From Herbidospora galbida (GTDB taxonomy: Bacteria > Actinomycetota > Actinomycetes > Streptosporangiales > Streptosporangiaceae): DNA of 64,000 nucleotides. A program made the translations under genes and the position numbers. The notes beneath the pieces were generated by a model. The model was given only the letters and a program-made list of their open reading frames with translations, did not search any database and was not told where the DNA came from. Below, in pieces: positions 43,410 through 51,638 of this stretch (within the stretch, counting starts at the first letter, position 1; the number at the start of each line of letters is the position of its first letter). The stretch covers positions 62,001 through 126,000 of the forward strand of contig NZ_SZQA01000001.1 in the NCBI RefSeq assembly GCF_005233835.1, given 5' to 3'.

Positions 43410-44644
43410 CAGGTGGGCCTCGCCTCGGCCTGCGCGCGAACCTTCCCCAGTTCTCTCTGCTCGTCGTCGTCAACGCAATGGTCGGCGGCATGCTCGGTCA
43501 GGAACGCACCGTTCTCCCGTTGCTGGCCGAGCAGGTGTTCTCCCTGAGTGCCTACACGGCCGTGCTGACGTACATCCTGGCCTTCGGCCTGTCGAAGGCG
43601 ATCGCCAACCTCTTCGCGGGTTCCCTCTGCGACCGCTACGGCCGCAGGCCGGTTCTGGTCGCGGGCTGGCTGGTCGGGCTCCCGGTGCCGCTTCTGATCA
43701 TCTGGGCGCCCGAGTGGGGCTGGGTCATCGCGGCGAACGTGCTGCTCGGGGTCAATCAAGGGCTGACGTGGTCGACCACGGTCATCATGAAGATCGACCT
43801 GGTCGGGCCGGAGCGTCGCGGCTTGGCGATGGGCTTCAACGAGTCGGCCGGCTACCTCGCCGTGGCGGCCACGGCCCTCGTCACCGGCTACCTGGCGGAG
43901 GCGCACGGGCTCCGGCCCGCGCCCTTCCTGCTCGGCCTGGCCTACGCGGTGATCGGGCTCGGGCTCTCCGTGGTCTTGGTCAGGGAGACGCGCGGATTCG
44001 TCTCCTTGGAGACGCGCGGTCACGATCGGCGTTCGGCCCGCGAGATCTTCGTGACGACGAGTTTCCGCGATCGCTCGTTGTCGGCGGTCAGCCAGGCCGG
44101 CCTGGTGAACAACCTCAACGACGGCGTGGCGTGGGGCCTGTTCCCCGTGCTGTTCGCGGTCGAGGGGCTGACTCTGGCCGAGATCGGGATCCTGACGGCC
44201 GTGCTCCCGGCCGTGTGGGGGCTGGGCCAGATCGCGGCGGGCGCGCTTTCAGACAGGTGGGGCCGCAAACGCCTCATCACCGGAGGGATGCTGCTTCAGG
44301 GCGCCGCGCTGGCGTGGGTCGCCGCCGCGGACGGCTTCGTCCCGTGGGCGATCGGCGCCGCTCTCATCGGCGCGGGCACCGCGATGGTCTACCCGACGTT
44401 GCTGGCGGCCGTCGCCGACGTCGCTCATCCCTCGTGGCGGGCGCGCGCGGTGGGGGTCTACCGGTGGTGGCGCGACTTCGGGTTCGCCGTTGGCGCGGTG
44501 CTCGCCGGGGTCGTCGCCGACCGGTTCGGCGTCCACGCCGCAGTGGCCGCCACAGCCGTGGTGACGGCCCTGTCCGGCCTGGTAGTGGCGGTACGGATGA
44601 AGGAGACGCGACCTGGTCAAACGCCGGATAGAACGTTGCTTTAG
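43406..44644 (+). CDS. MFS transporter, coupled to persulfide dioxygenase gene
   Basis: 412 residues, twelve-helix type. Motif A appears twice as expected: AGSLCDRYGRRPVLVAGWL after helix 2, and AGALSDRWGRKRLITGGML after helix 8. VNQGLTWSTTVIMKIDLVGP is in helix 4-5. The ATGA overlap with the upstream gene implies a joint task in sulfur metabolism; the substrate is not known. It ends directly before an AT-rich regulatory region that serves the next gene. Confidence 0.88.
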   Translation: MTGGPRLGLRANLPQFSLLVVVNAMVGGMLGQERTVLPLLAEQVFSLSAYTAVLTYILAFGLSKAIANLFAGSLCDRYGRRPVLVAGWLVGLPVPLLIIWAPEWGWVIAANVLLGVNQGLTWSTTVIMKIDLVGPERRGLAMGFNESAGYLAVAATALVTGYLAEAHGLRPAPFLLGLAYAVIGLGLSVVLVRETRGFVSLETRGHDRRSAREIFVTTSFRDRSLSAVSQAGLVNNLNDGVAWGLFPVLFAVEGLTLAEIGILTAVLPAVWGLGQIAAGALSDRWGRKRLITGGMLLQGAALAWVAAADGFVPWAIGAALIGAGTAMVYPTLLAAVADVAHPSWRARAVGVYRWWRDFGFAVGAVLAGVVADRFGVHAAVAATAVVTALSGLVVAVRMKETRPGQTPDRTLL

Positions 44645-44655
44645 ATTCATATAGC
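44638..44655. promoter_or_regulatory. Shared 18-bp operator, site a1
   Basis: GCTTTAGATTCATATAGC, a variant of the motif found before several genes of the Se region. It overlaps the end of the MFS gene, 55 bp before the aminotransferase ATG. Confidence 0.6.
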
Positions 44656-44665
44656 ACGATGTTAC

Positions 44666-44683
44666 GCTTGATAAATCTATAGC
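44666..44683. promoter_or_regulatory. Shared 18-bp operator, site a2
   Basis: GCTTGATAAATCTATAGC lies 28 bp after site a1, start to start, and 27 bp before the aminotransferase ATG. It keeps the GCT...AGC ends and AT-rich core. Confidence 0.5.
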
Positions 44684-44709
44684 TCGCTCTGCCCTGTGCA
44701 GGAGGCGTC

Positions 44710-46065
44710 ATGACCGACCCCGCGAAGACCGTTCACCGCCGCTCCCTCCTCCTGGGCGCCGCCCTGGCGGGTGGCGGGCTGCTGACCGGCGCGTGCACGA
44801 CCGCGAACGCCGGCGCGGCCGGGGCCGGAGGAGCCCCGTCGCCCCCTCCGGCTCCGAAGTTCGACCCGCGCGACTGGAAGTCCGTCCGGGCGCAGTTCCC
44901 GCTGACGCCGAACCTGGCGCACTTCTCGGCGTTCATGCTGTCCTCTCACCCGGCCACGGTGACCGCCGCGATCACCGGGTTCCGGCAGGGCCTGGACAGC
45001 AACCCGATCGAGTTCGGCATGGGCATGGCCGACTTCGAGTTCAGCTCCCGGGCCCGCCAGGCCCTGGCCAAGTACATCGGCACCCGCCCCGACGAGATCG
45101 CCCTCACCGACAGCGCCACCATGGGCATCGGCCTCATGTACGGGGGTCTGGTGCTCAAGGAGGGCGACGAGATCGTCACCACCGCCCACGAGTTCTACTC
45201 CACCTACGAGGCGGTGCGCTTACGCGCCACCGCGACCGGCGCCAAGGTCCGCACCATCCGCCTCTACGACGACCCCGCCCAGGCGCGGGCCGACCAGATG
45301 GTGGCCAAGCTGAAGGCGGTGATCACCCCCAGGACGCGGGTGCTCGCGATGACCTGGGTGCACTCGATCACCGGCGTCAAGGTCCCGATCAAGCAGGTCG
45401 CCGACATGCTCGCGACGATCAACGCCGGCCGGCGGGAGCCCGAGCGAGTGCTGCTGTGCGTCGACGGGGTGCATGGCTTCGCCGCCGAGGCCGCCACCGT
45501 GAAGGACCTGGGCGCCGACTTCTTCGTCACCTCCACTCACAAGTGGCTGTTCGGGCCGCGCGGCACGGGGTTCGTGTGGGGCACCCCGGCGGCGTGGCGG
45601 CGGCACCGGCAGATCATCCCGAGCTTCTCCATGCCGGCCTTCCAAGGCTGGTTCACCGGCCAGCCGCCCGGCGGCGCCCCCGGCGACCTGGCCACGCCCG
45701 GCGGCTATCACACCTTCGAGCACCGGTGGGCGCTGCCGGCGGCCGTGGAGTTCCACCAGGCCATCGGCCCCGCCCGGGTGGCCGAGCAGATCAGGACCCA
45801 GGCCGAGCAGCTCAAGGCCGGGTTGGCCGGGCTGCGGCACGTCCGCCTGGTCACCCCCCGGTCGGCCGAGGTGTCCTCGGGGATCATCTGCTGCGCCGTC
45901 CAGGGGCTGCACCCCGAAGCCGTGGCCGAACGCTTGGTCAAGGAGCATCAGGTCGCGGCGGCGGCGACGCCCTACCGGGAGAGCTATGTGCGGTTCGGAC
46001 CGAGCATGGTGACCACCTCGCAGGAGGTCGACAAGGCGATCTCCGCGATGGCGGCGCTGGCCTGA
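44710..46065 (+). CDS. Tat-exported class V aminotransferase (cysteine-desulfurase-like fold)
   Basis: 451 residues. The N-terminus is a twin-arginine signal (VHRRSLLLGAALAGGGLLTG) with a lipobox-like LTGAC. The PLP domain shows LTDSATMGIGLMYGG, CVDGVHGFAAEA with the cofactor Asp, and the Schiff-base lysine in TSTHKWLFGPRGTGFVWG. It resembles isopenicillin-epimerase/cysteine-desulfurase-type enzymes, which are rarely exported; Tat export would move it folded with PLP. Two copies of the shared AT-rich operator precede it. A role in extracytoplasmic sulfur or selenium handling is inference. Confidence 0.88.
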   Translation: MTDPAKTVHRRSLLLGAALAGGGLLTGACTTANAGAAGAGGAPSPPPAPKFDPRDWKSVRAQFPLTPNLAHFSAFMLSSHPATVTAAITGFRQGLDSNPIEFGMGMADFEFSSRARQALAKYIGTRPDEIALTDSATMGIGLMYGGLVLKEGDEIVTTAHEFYSTYEAVRLRATATGAKVRTIRLYDDPAQARADQMVAKLKAVITPRTRVLAMTWVHSITGVKVPIKQVADMLATINAGRREPERVLLCVDGVHGFAAEAATVKDLGADFFVTSTHKWLFGPRGTGFVWGTPAAWRRHRQIIPSFSMPAFQGWFTGQPPGGAPGDLATPGGYHTFEHRWALPAAVEFHQAIGPARVAEQIRTQAEQLKAGLAGLRHVRLVTPRSAEVSSGIICCAVQGLHPEAVAERLVKEHQVAAAATPYRESYVRFGPSMVTTSQEVDKAISAMAALA

Positions 46066-46073
46066 GGACGAAA

Positions 46074-46108
46074 GGAACCGGCCGGGCCCTGGGCGCCCGG
46101 CCGGTTCC
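46074..46108. terminator. Bidirectional terminator hairpin
   Basis: Perfect 14-bp stem (GGAACCGGCCGGGC and its complement) with a 7-base loop between the convergent aminotransferase and DsrE genes, followed by a short T-rich run. Confidence 0.85.
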
Positions 46109-46122
46109 GTCTTTCCGGGAGG

Positions 46123-46473
46123 TCAGACGTTGATCGTGCGGTCGGCCCACATCGTCCAGGTGGCCAGTTCCTTCATCGAGGAGCGGTGGGTGCCGCGCGC
46201 GACGCTGTCCTCGTTGATGCCGCGGGCGTCCAGGCAGGTGCCGCACGAGCCGACCTCGGCGTTCTTGGACACCAGTCCGCGGATCATGTTGCCCACGTTG
46301 TAGTAGCCGTCGGGGGTCTTCTGCCCGGACATCACCGCCGAGACGGCGTCACCGAACATGAAGACCTTGACCTCGTTGCCGTCGTCCTCCAGCATCTGCC
46401 GGGCCCAGCGGATGCCGTTGTAGGTGCGCTCACTGCCGTAGGGGGCGTCGTGCAGGACGAAAAGAAGCTTCAT
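46123..46473 (-). CDS. DsrE-family sulfur-relay-like protein
   Basis: 116 residues. MKLLFVLHDAPYGSERTYNG, VKVFMFGDAVSAVMSGQ and the Cys pair in GSCGTCLDARGI match the DsrE/DsrF-like fold, whose cysteines can carry persulfide. GGAGGAG precedes the ATG, which overlaps the stop of the permease gene (ATGA). As the last gene of the ACAD-PhnD-PhnC-PhnE-DsrE run, it may accept the imported element. DsrE-like proteins have been linked to selenium traits by gene context in the literature. Both Cys codons are TGC. Confidence 0.87.
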   Translation of the reverse strand: MKLLFVLHDAPYGSERTYNGIRWARQMLEDDGNEVKVFMFGDAVSAVMSGQKTPDGYYNVGNMIRGLVSKNAEVGSCGTCLDARGINEDSVARGTHRSSMKELATWTMWADRTINV

Positions 46474-47345
46474 CGCGGGCTCCTCCAGAGGGATCGAATC
46501 GCGGACGGCAGGCCGCCGCCCGTACGTTCGGAGGCCGCCCCGAGGCGCCCCCGGAAAATCTTCGAGATCCGGTCCACGGCGATGACGAGGATCACCACCG
46601 AGGCCATGAGCGTGGCCAGTTCCTGGTAGCGGAACAGGTGCAGGGCGATGCCGAGGGCCTGCCCGATGCCGCCCGCGCCGACGAAACCGATGACCACCGA
46701 GCTGCGGATGTTGCACTCCCACTGGTAGAGGATCTGGGAGGCGATCACCGCGCGGGCCTGCGGCACGATGCCGAGCAGGGCCGTCGTGGTCCGGGAGCCG
46801 CCGGTCAGCCGCATCGCCTCGACCGGGCCGGGGTCGACGGCCTCCAGTTGTTCGGAGCAGAGTTTGGCCAGCACGCCCGCCGAGTGCAGGGCGATGGCGT
46901 ACACCCCGGCCGCCGGGCCGAGCCCGACCGTGGCGACGAACAGCAGCGCCCACAGCAGTTCGTGCACGCTGCGCAGGGTGGTCGCAACGGTCCGGGCGCC
47001 CGCGGACAACCAGCGCGGCGCCTGCACGTTCCCGGCCATCAGCACCGCCAGCGGCAGGCCGATGAGCACGCCGATCACCAGCGCCGCGACCGAGATCTGC
47101 ACGGTCTCCACGGCCGCGGTCACGACCCGGCCGAGCAGGTCGGCGTCCAGGTCCGGTGGGAACAGCCCGCTGATGATCTGTACGGCGCCCTCCCGGCCCT
47201 CGATCAGGGAACCGAGACCGATCCCGGTCCCGACGACCGACCAGCCGATGACGCCCAGAGCGAGCAGCGCGACCACGACGCGGGGACCGCGACGGGGCCC
47301 GATCGGAGTCGGAGTGGTGCGCACGCGTTCCTGTTGGAGGGTCAT
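46470..47345 (-). CDS. ABC transporter permease, PhnE-like
   Basis: 291 residues with about six membrane helices. The EAA-type cytoplasmic loop is seen in EQLEAVDPGPVEAMRLTGGS, and the C-terminal block SSVVIGFVGAGGIGQALGIA is typical of phosphonate/phosphite (PhnE/PtxC) permeases. Overlaps by four bases with both the ATPase gene upstream and the DsrE gene downstream. With its partners it forms a complete importer. The substrate may be phosphonate-like or a selenium/sulfur oxyanion; context favours the latter, but this is inference. Confidence 0.88.
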   Translation of the reverse strand: MTLQQERVRTTPTPIGPRRGPRVVVALLALGVIGWSVVGTGIGLGSLIEGREGAVQIISGLFPPDLDADLLGRVVTAAVETVQISVAALVIGVLIGLPLAVLMAGNVQAPRWLSAGARTVATTLRSVHELLWALLFVATVGLGPAAGVYAIALHSAGVLAKLCSEQLEAVDPGPVEAMRLTGGSRTTTALLGIVPQARAVIASQILYQWECNIRSSVVIGFVGAGGIGQALGIALHLFRYQELATLMASVVILVIAVDRISKIFRGRLGAASERTGGGLPSAIRSLWRSPR

Positions 47346-48094
47346 GACATCGACTCCGCGGGTGTGCCGTAGATCCGCTCCAGCCGACCGGCGTCGGGCG
47401 GGTCGCCGTCGTGCACGACCTGCCCGTCGCGCAACGCGACGACGCGGTCGAAGCGGCGAGCCACATCCAGGTCGTGGGTGGTGGCGATCAGGGTGGCGCC
47501 GCTGCCGGTCAAATGGTCCAGGGCGACGGCCGCACGGACCGGGTCGAGACCGGAAGTGGACTCGTCGGCGAGCAGCAGGCCGGGCGCGGTGAACAGGGCA
47601 CGGGCCAACGCGACACGCTGCCTCTCCCCGCCGGAGAGGCGCTCGACGCGGGCGCGCAGCAGAGCGGTGATGTCGTGGATGGCGGCCAGTTCCGAAAGCC
47701 GCGCGGCGAACCGCGAAGGCACTCCGCCGGCCAGCACCACGGCCCAGTCGGTGGGCCGCCAGGCATGGGCGACCCCCGCGAGGATGTTGGTGCGGGCGGT
47801 GAGACCGACGATCAGGTCGTCGCGCTGGCGTACACACCCGATCCCGCGTCGGAGCCGGGTGACGTCGGCGCGACGCCCGAAGGGGTCGGCGCCATCGATG
47901 GAGACCTCGCCTTCGGCGGGGCGGACCGCGCCGATGATGACACGGAGCAGCGTGGTCTTGCCCGCTCCCGATGGACCGAGCAGCGCGACCCGCTCTCCCG
48001 GCCCGACCTTGAGATGCACACCGGACAGGACGGTGCGGCCGGCGAACGCCACTGTGACCCCGCCGACGTGCACCTCCATGGGCTGTCCCGTCAT
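47342..48094 (-). CDS. ABC transporter ATP-binding protein, PhnC-like
   Basis: 250 residues. Walker A (LLGPSGAGKTTLLRVIIGAV), Q-loop region (GCVRQRDDLIVGLTA), signature (VERLSGGERQRVALARALFT), Walker B (GLLLADESTSGLDP) and switch His (IATTHDLDVARRFD) are intact. Closest in style to the phosphonate ATPase PhnC. Overlaps by ATGA with the permease and binding-protein genes, so subunits are made in step. Confidence 0.9.
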   Translation of the reverse strand: MTGQPMEVHVGGVTVAFAGRTVLSGVHLKVGPGERVALLGPSGAGKTTLLRVIIGAVRPAEGEVSIDGADPFGRRADVTRLRRGIGCVRQRDDLIVGLTARTNILAGVAHAWRPTDWAVVLAGGVPSRFAARLSELAAIHDITALLRARVERLSGGERQRVALARALFTAPGLLLADESTSGLDPVRAAVALDHLTGSGATLIATTHDLDVARRFDRVVALRDGQVVHDGDPPDAGRLERIYGTPAESMS

Positions 48095-48996
48095 GGCTGG
48101 CCTTGCTTGGGGGTCAGCAGCCCGAGGGTCGCGGCCTGCGTGCGTACCTCGTCGTAGTCCGCCGCGGTCACGGGCGCGAACTTCTTGGCCCGCATCAGGT
48201 CGAGCAGTTGGGGCTGGTCGATCGCGAGGAAGGCGTCGGTGACGGCGGTGCGGGTCGCCTCCGGCAAGTTGGGATGGGCCACCCAGGGATAGCCCATGAC
48301 GTTGCGGGTCTCGACGACCCGCAGAGCGCCGGTGGGGACGCTCCCCTGTTTCTCCAGGCGGTGCAGGATGCGCAGTTCGATGCCTCCGGCCTCGACGTCG
48401 CCCTTGGCGACCGCCTGCGCGGTGGCGTCGTGCCCGCCGGTGAAGGTGACCGCCTTGAGCGGCGGGCAGGCCATCAGGTCGCCGGTGTCGCAGTGGGCGC
48501 CCGCCTCACTGATCATGATGCGGGGGTAGAGGCTGCCCGACGTCGAGCTGATGTCGCCGAAGGCGAACGCGCCGCCGCCGTCGACGACCTCCTTGGTCGT
48601 CTGGTACGCCGAGTCGGCCTTCACCACGATGGCTGAGAGGTATTCGGGCGTGCCGGTCTCCTGGTCGACCTCGGTGACCAGCGGCACGATCTTCGTCTGC
48701 GCCTCGGCCTGGACGTAGGTCAGCCCGCCGAGGTAGGCGACGTCGAGCCGCCCGGCCGTGAGCGCGGCGACCACTCCGGCGTAGTTGGTGGCCACGAACA
48801 GCTCGACGTCGGTGCCGAGCTTCCCGGCCAGGTAGGCGCGCAGGGGTTCGTACTGCGCGCGCTGCTTCTCAGGGGAAATGTTCGGCACCACGCCGACCCG
48901 CAACTTGCCTTGGCCGTGGCCCGCGTGGCCGCCGGATCCGCATCCGACGGCGGTGAGCAAGAGGACGGCGAACGCGGCGATCAGTCTCCGGGTCAT
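48091..48996 (-). CDS. PhnD-like substrate-binding lipoprotein
   Basis: 301 residues. Lipoprotein signal MTRRLIAAFAVLLLTAVGCG with the lipobox Cys at residue 19. The mature part matches PhnD-family binding proteins: LRVGVVPNISPEKQRAQYEP, LAGRLDVAYLGGLTYVQAEA, FAFGDISSTSGSLYPRIM and GGIELRILHRLEK. An extra internal Cys pair (HCDTGDLMACPPL) is unusual. It delivers the ligand to the PhnE/PhnC pair. ATGA overlaps on both sides. The ligand is unknown, and the Cys loop hints at a reactive or soft ligand. Confidence 0.88.
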   Translation of the reverse strand: MTRRLIAAFAVLLLTAVGCGSGGHAGHGQGKLRVGVVPNISPEKQRAQYEPLRAYLAGKLGTDVELFVATNYAGVVAALTAGRLDVAYLGGLTYVQAEAQTKIVPLVTEVDQETGTPEYLSAIVVKADSAYQTTKEVVDGGGAFAFGDISSTSGSLYPRIMISEAGAHCDTGDLMACPPLKAVTFTGGHDATAQAVAKGDVEAGGIELRILHRLEKQGSVPTGALRVVETRNVMGYPWVAHPNLPEATRTAVTDAFLAIDQPQLLDLMRAKKFAPVTAADYDEVRTQAATLGLLTPKQGQP

Positions 48997-50204
48997 CGCC
49001 CCTCACCACCGGGGATCACGAACGGCGCGACCGGGGCGAGTTCGACGCCGAGCGTGCTGGCGCCGATCAGCTCACGGCCGGTGCGGTTGTTGATGGGCAT
49101 GAACAGACCCGCCTGCACGTCCCGCCAGATGCGCTCATAAGCCGAGCCGCGCCGGTAGGCGGCGCCGCCGACGACGTCGATCAGCCGGGTCAGGACGGCC
49201 GCCGCGTTGTTGGTGCACACGTTCTTGACCAGCGCGCAGCGGGCCAGTCCTTCCTGTACGGGCAACTGGGAGACCAGCGCGCCGCTCATGACGTCTGCGG
49301 CGTGGCGCTGGAGCAGGGCCCTGCTGGTCTCGATGGCGATCTCGGCGTCGGCGACGGCGTCCTGGACGCGGGTGTCACGCTCCAGGCCGTTGCGGCGGGC
49401 GATGTCGACGGCGAAGTCGAGGGCGGCGACGGCCAGGCCGGTGTAGACCGCGCCGAAGCTGGGCGTGGTCCACGACAGGATCATGTCGAGCACCTGGACG
49501 TCGAAGTGGCCGACCGGGATCGACTGGAGCACGGCCATGTCGGGCACGAACATGCCCTCGAACACGATGTCGTCGCTGCGGGTGGCCCGCATGCCGAGCG
49601 TGTCCCAGGTCTGCTCGATCCGCACGCCGGGCATGGTCGGGTCGATCATCACGATCAGGACCTGCGGCCCGCCGGGGGCCTCGTCCCAGCGGGCGGTGGC
49701 GGCCCACATCGTGGCGATGGCGCTGTTGGTGCCGAAGATCTTGCGGCCGTGCAGATGGAAGCCGCCGTCGACCTTGGTGGCACGGGTCTTCGCGTCCATG
49801 AACAGGGCGGGGATGCCGGGTTCGCTGGCGATCGCGGCCAGCACCAGGCCGTCCTGGCCCGCGATCCGCAGGACCTGCTCCAGCGGGGGCGCACCGGTGC
49901 GCCGCCAGGTGTGCGCCCACGATCCGAGGGGGGCGGCGTGCATGGCGTACGACAGAGCGGTGGCGCCGTCGGCGGTGGCCAGGCGTTCCAAGACGCGCAG
50001 CAGTTCGCCCTGTCCCGCGCCGAGCCCGCCGAGTTCCTCGGGCACGGTGAGCCGGAGCAGGCCGCCCGCACGCAGGTCGTCGTAGTTGTCGGCGGGGAAG
50101 GTGTTGTCCCGGTCGTGGCGCGCCGCGCGTTCGCCGAGGGCCGGGAGGACCTTGTCGGCGAGGGCGAGGAACGACTGTTCGCGTTCCGTCAGGAGCTGAC
50201 GCAT
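48993..50204 (-). CDS. Acyl-CoA dehydrogenase-like flavoprotein
   Basis: 403 residues. N-terminal helices (RAGGLLRLTVPEELGGLGAG), the flavin strand segment (GRKIFGTNSAIATMWAATAR, FEGMFVPDMAVLQSI) and the C-terminal helical bundle ending VVGGAAYRRGSAYERIWRDV. The architecture is that of acyl-CoA dehydrogenases/DszC-like monooxygenases. The usual catalytic Glu is not obvious, so a flavin monooxygenase role of the sulfur-compound type is equally possible. It is coupled by ATGA to the phnD-like gene and may process what the transporter imports. Start chosen at MRQLLTERE. Confidence 0.82.
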   Translation of the reverse strand: MRQLLTEREQSFLALADKVLPALGERAARHDRDNTFPADNYDDLRAGGLLRLTVPEELGGLGAGQGELLRVLERLATADGATALSYAMHAAPLGSWAHTWRRTGAPPLEQVLRIAGQDGLVLAAIASEPGIPALFMDAKTRATKVDGGFHLHGRKIFGTNSAIATMWAATARWDEAPGGPQVLIVMIDPTMPGVRIEQTWDTLGMRATRSDDIVFEGMFVPDMAVLQSIPVGHFDVQVLDMILSWTTPSFGAVYTGLAVAALDFAVDIARRNGLERDTRVQDAVADAEIAIETSRALLQRHAADVMSGALVSQLPVQEGLARCALVKNVCTNNAAAVLTRLIDVVGGAAYRRGSAYERIWRDVQAGLFMPINNRTGRELIGASTLGVELAPVAPFVIPGGEGR

Positions 50205-50270
50205 GGGTGATATCTCCTCGAGACTCGATGAGATGGCCGGAAGCGACGGCGGGGGTGCCGCCACCCGGGG

Positions 50271-51584
50271 TCATGGACGGTTCGTGAGCGCGTCGTCGCT
50301 GACGTGCCGGGACAGCAGGAACAGAGCGGTGAGGCCGGACAGGACGGCCACCGCGGTCAGCGCCGTGGCCGCGGTGGTGAGGGCGCCGGGCCCCTGCTGG
50401 GCGATGCCGCCGATCACGGCGACGCCGAGCAGGGAGGCCGCCTGACGGGCGGTGTTGAGCACCCCTGATGCGGCGGGCACCAGGTCGGGGGCCAGCCGCC
50501 GGATGGCCTCGGTGCTGGCCGGAGCCATGACCAGCCCCACGCCCAGACCGGCCACCGCCAGCGCCGCCACGGCCGGACCCCACGTGGACAGCGCGAACCC
50601 GATCGCCCCGGCGCCGAGCGCGAGCATTCCGGCGGCCATGATCGGCCCGCCGCCGATCCGGTCGCTGAGCCACCCGGCGACCGGAGAGGCGAACCCCGCC
50701 GCCACCGCCATGGGCAGCAGCGCCAGCCCGGTGTCGATCGCGTCGCCGCCGAGCTCTCCCTGGACGCGTACGGAGACCAGGAGCATCAGGCCCGCGAGCA
50801 CGCCGAACTGGGCGGCGCCCACCCATCCGGCGACCAGGAAAGCGCGGTCGCGGAACACCTGGGGCGGCATCAGCGGCGCCCGGTGACCCCGTTGCCGCAG
50901 CGCGAAGACGGCGACGAGCACGGCGGCGGGCACGAGCCACAGCAGCCGCTCGGGGGTGAGCAGCGCGTAGGACGCGACAGCCAGTCCGGTGCCGATGAGG
51001 ACGACGCCACCCCAGTCCAGCTCACCCCCGGAGGCCGTGGCACCCGGTGGCAGCCGGCGCAGGGCCAGCACCACGGCGGCCAGGCAGAGAGGCACGTTGA
51101 TCAGGAAGACCCACCGCCAGCCCCAGGTCGTGACGATCAAGCCGCCGCCGACAGGCCCGAGCACGGCTGCCAGGGCCATCGTGGCGCTGACCAGGCCGAG
51201 CGCGGTGCCACGTCTTTCCGCAGGGAAGACGGCAGCGATCAGGGTGAGCGTCTGTGGCACGATCATCGCCCCGCCGACGCCCTGCGCCACCCGGGCGGCG
51301 ACCAGCTGCGGCAGCGCCGTCGCCAGCCCGCCGGCCAGAGACGCCAGGGCGAACACGACCAGGCCCGCGACCAGCAGGCGGCGCGGACCGTGCACCCCGC
51401 CGAGTCGCCCGGCGGTGATGAGGAGGGCGGCGTAGGCGATGACGAACCCGTTGAAGACCCACAGCACGTCGTCGAGCCCGGCGCCGAAGGAGACGGTCAG
51501 AGCGGGGACCATCACCTGGACGACGGTGGAGTCGATCATCACGACGAAGGCGGAGAGACAGAGAACGGCGACCGCACTGAACAT
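50271..51584 (-). CDS. MFS transporter, DHA2 family
   Basis: 437 residues with about 14 helices. ITAGRLGGVHGPRRLLVAGL is motif A; ATMALAAVLGPVGGGLIVTT is the antiporter motif C. The start at MFSAVAV has GGGAG six bases upstream; an upstream in-frame ATG lies inside a palindrome. The gene is first in a likely unit with the ACAD-PhnD-PhnC-PhnE-DsrE run (66-bp gap) and has the shared 18-bp operator 37 bp upstream. One Cys near the start uses the TGT codon. Likely an efflux protein. Confidence 0.86.
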   Translation of the reverse strand: MFSAVAVLCLSAFVVMIDSTVVQVMVPALTVSFGAGLDDVLWVFNGFVIAYAALLITAGRLGGVHGPRRLLVAGLVVFALASLAGGLATALPQLVAARVAQGVGGAMIVPQTLTLIAAVFPAERRGTALGLVSATMALAAVLGPVGGGLIVTTWGWRWVFLINVPLCLAAVVLALRRLPPGATASGGELDWGGVVLIGTGLAVASYALLTPERLLWLVPAAVLVAVFALRQRGHRAPLMPPQVFRDRAFLVAGWVGAAQFGVLAGLMLLVSVRVQGELGGDAIDTGLALLPMAVAAGFASPVAGWLSDRIGGGPIMAAGMLALGAGAIGFALSTWGPAVAALAVAGLGVGLVMAPASTEAIRRLAPDLVPAASGVLNTARQAASLLGVAVIGGIAQQGPGALTTAATALTAVAVLSGLTALFLLSRHVSDDALTNRP

Positions 51585-51600
51585 GCGCACTCCCGGAAGC

Positions 51601-51620
51601 ATTCAAAACATTCTTTGAAT
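51601..51620. promoter_or_regulatory. Palindrome beside operator b
   Basis: ATTCAAA-ACATTC-TTTGAAT, perfect 7-bp arms, between the MFS start and the shared operator. It overlaps the -10 region, so it could be a second regulator's site. Confidence 0.5.
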
Positions 51621-51638
51621 ACTTTAGAATTATATAGT
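51621..51638. promoter_or_regulatory. Shared 18-bp operator, site b
   Basis: ACTTTAGAATTATATAGT. On the minus strand the -35-like ATGACT overlaps its edge, and TCAAAG lies 17 bp downstream as the -10 candidate. It covers the end of the ABC1-kinase gene. Confidence 0.7.
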
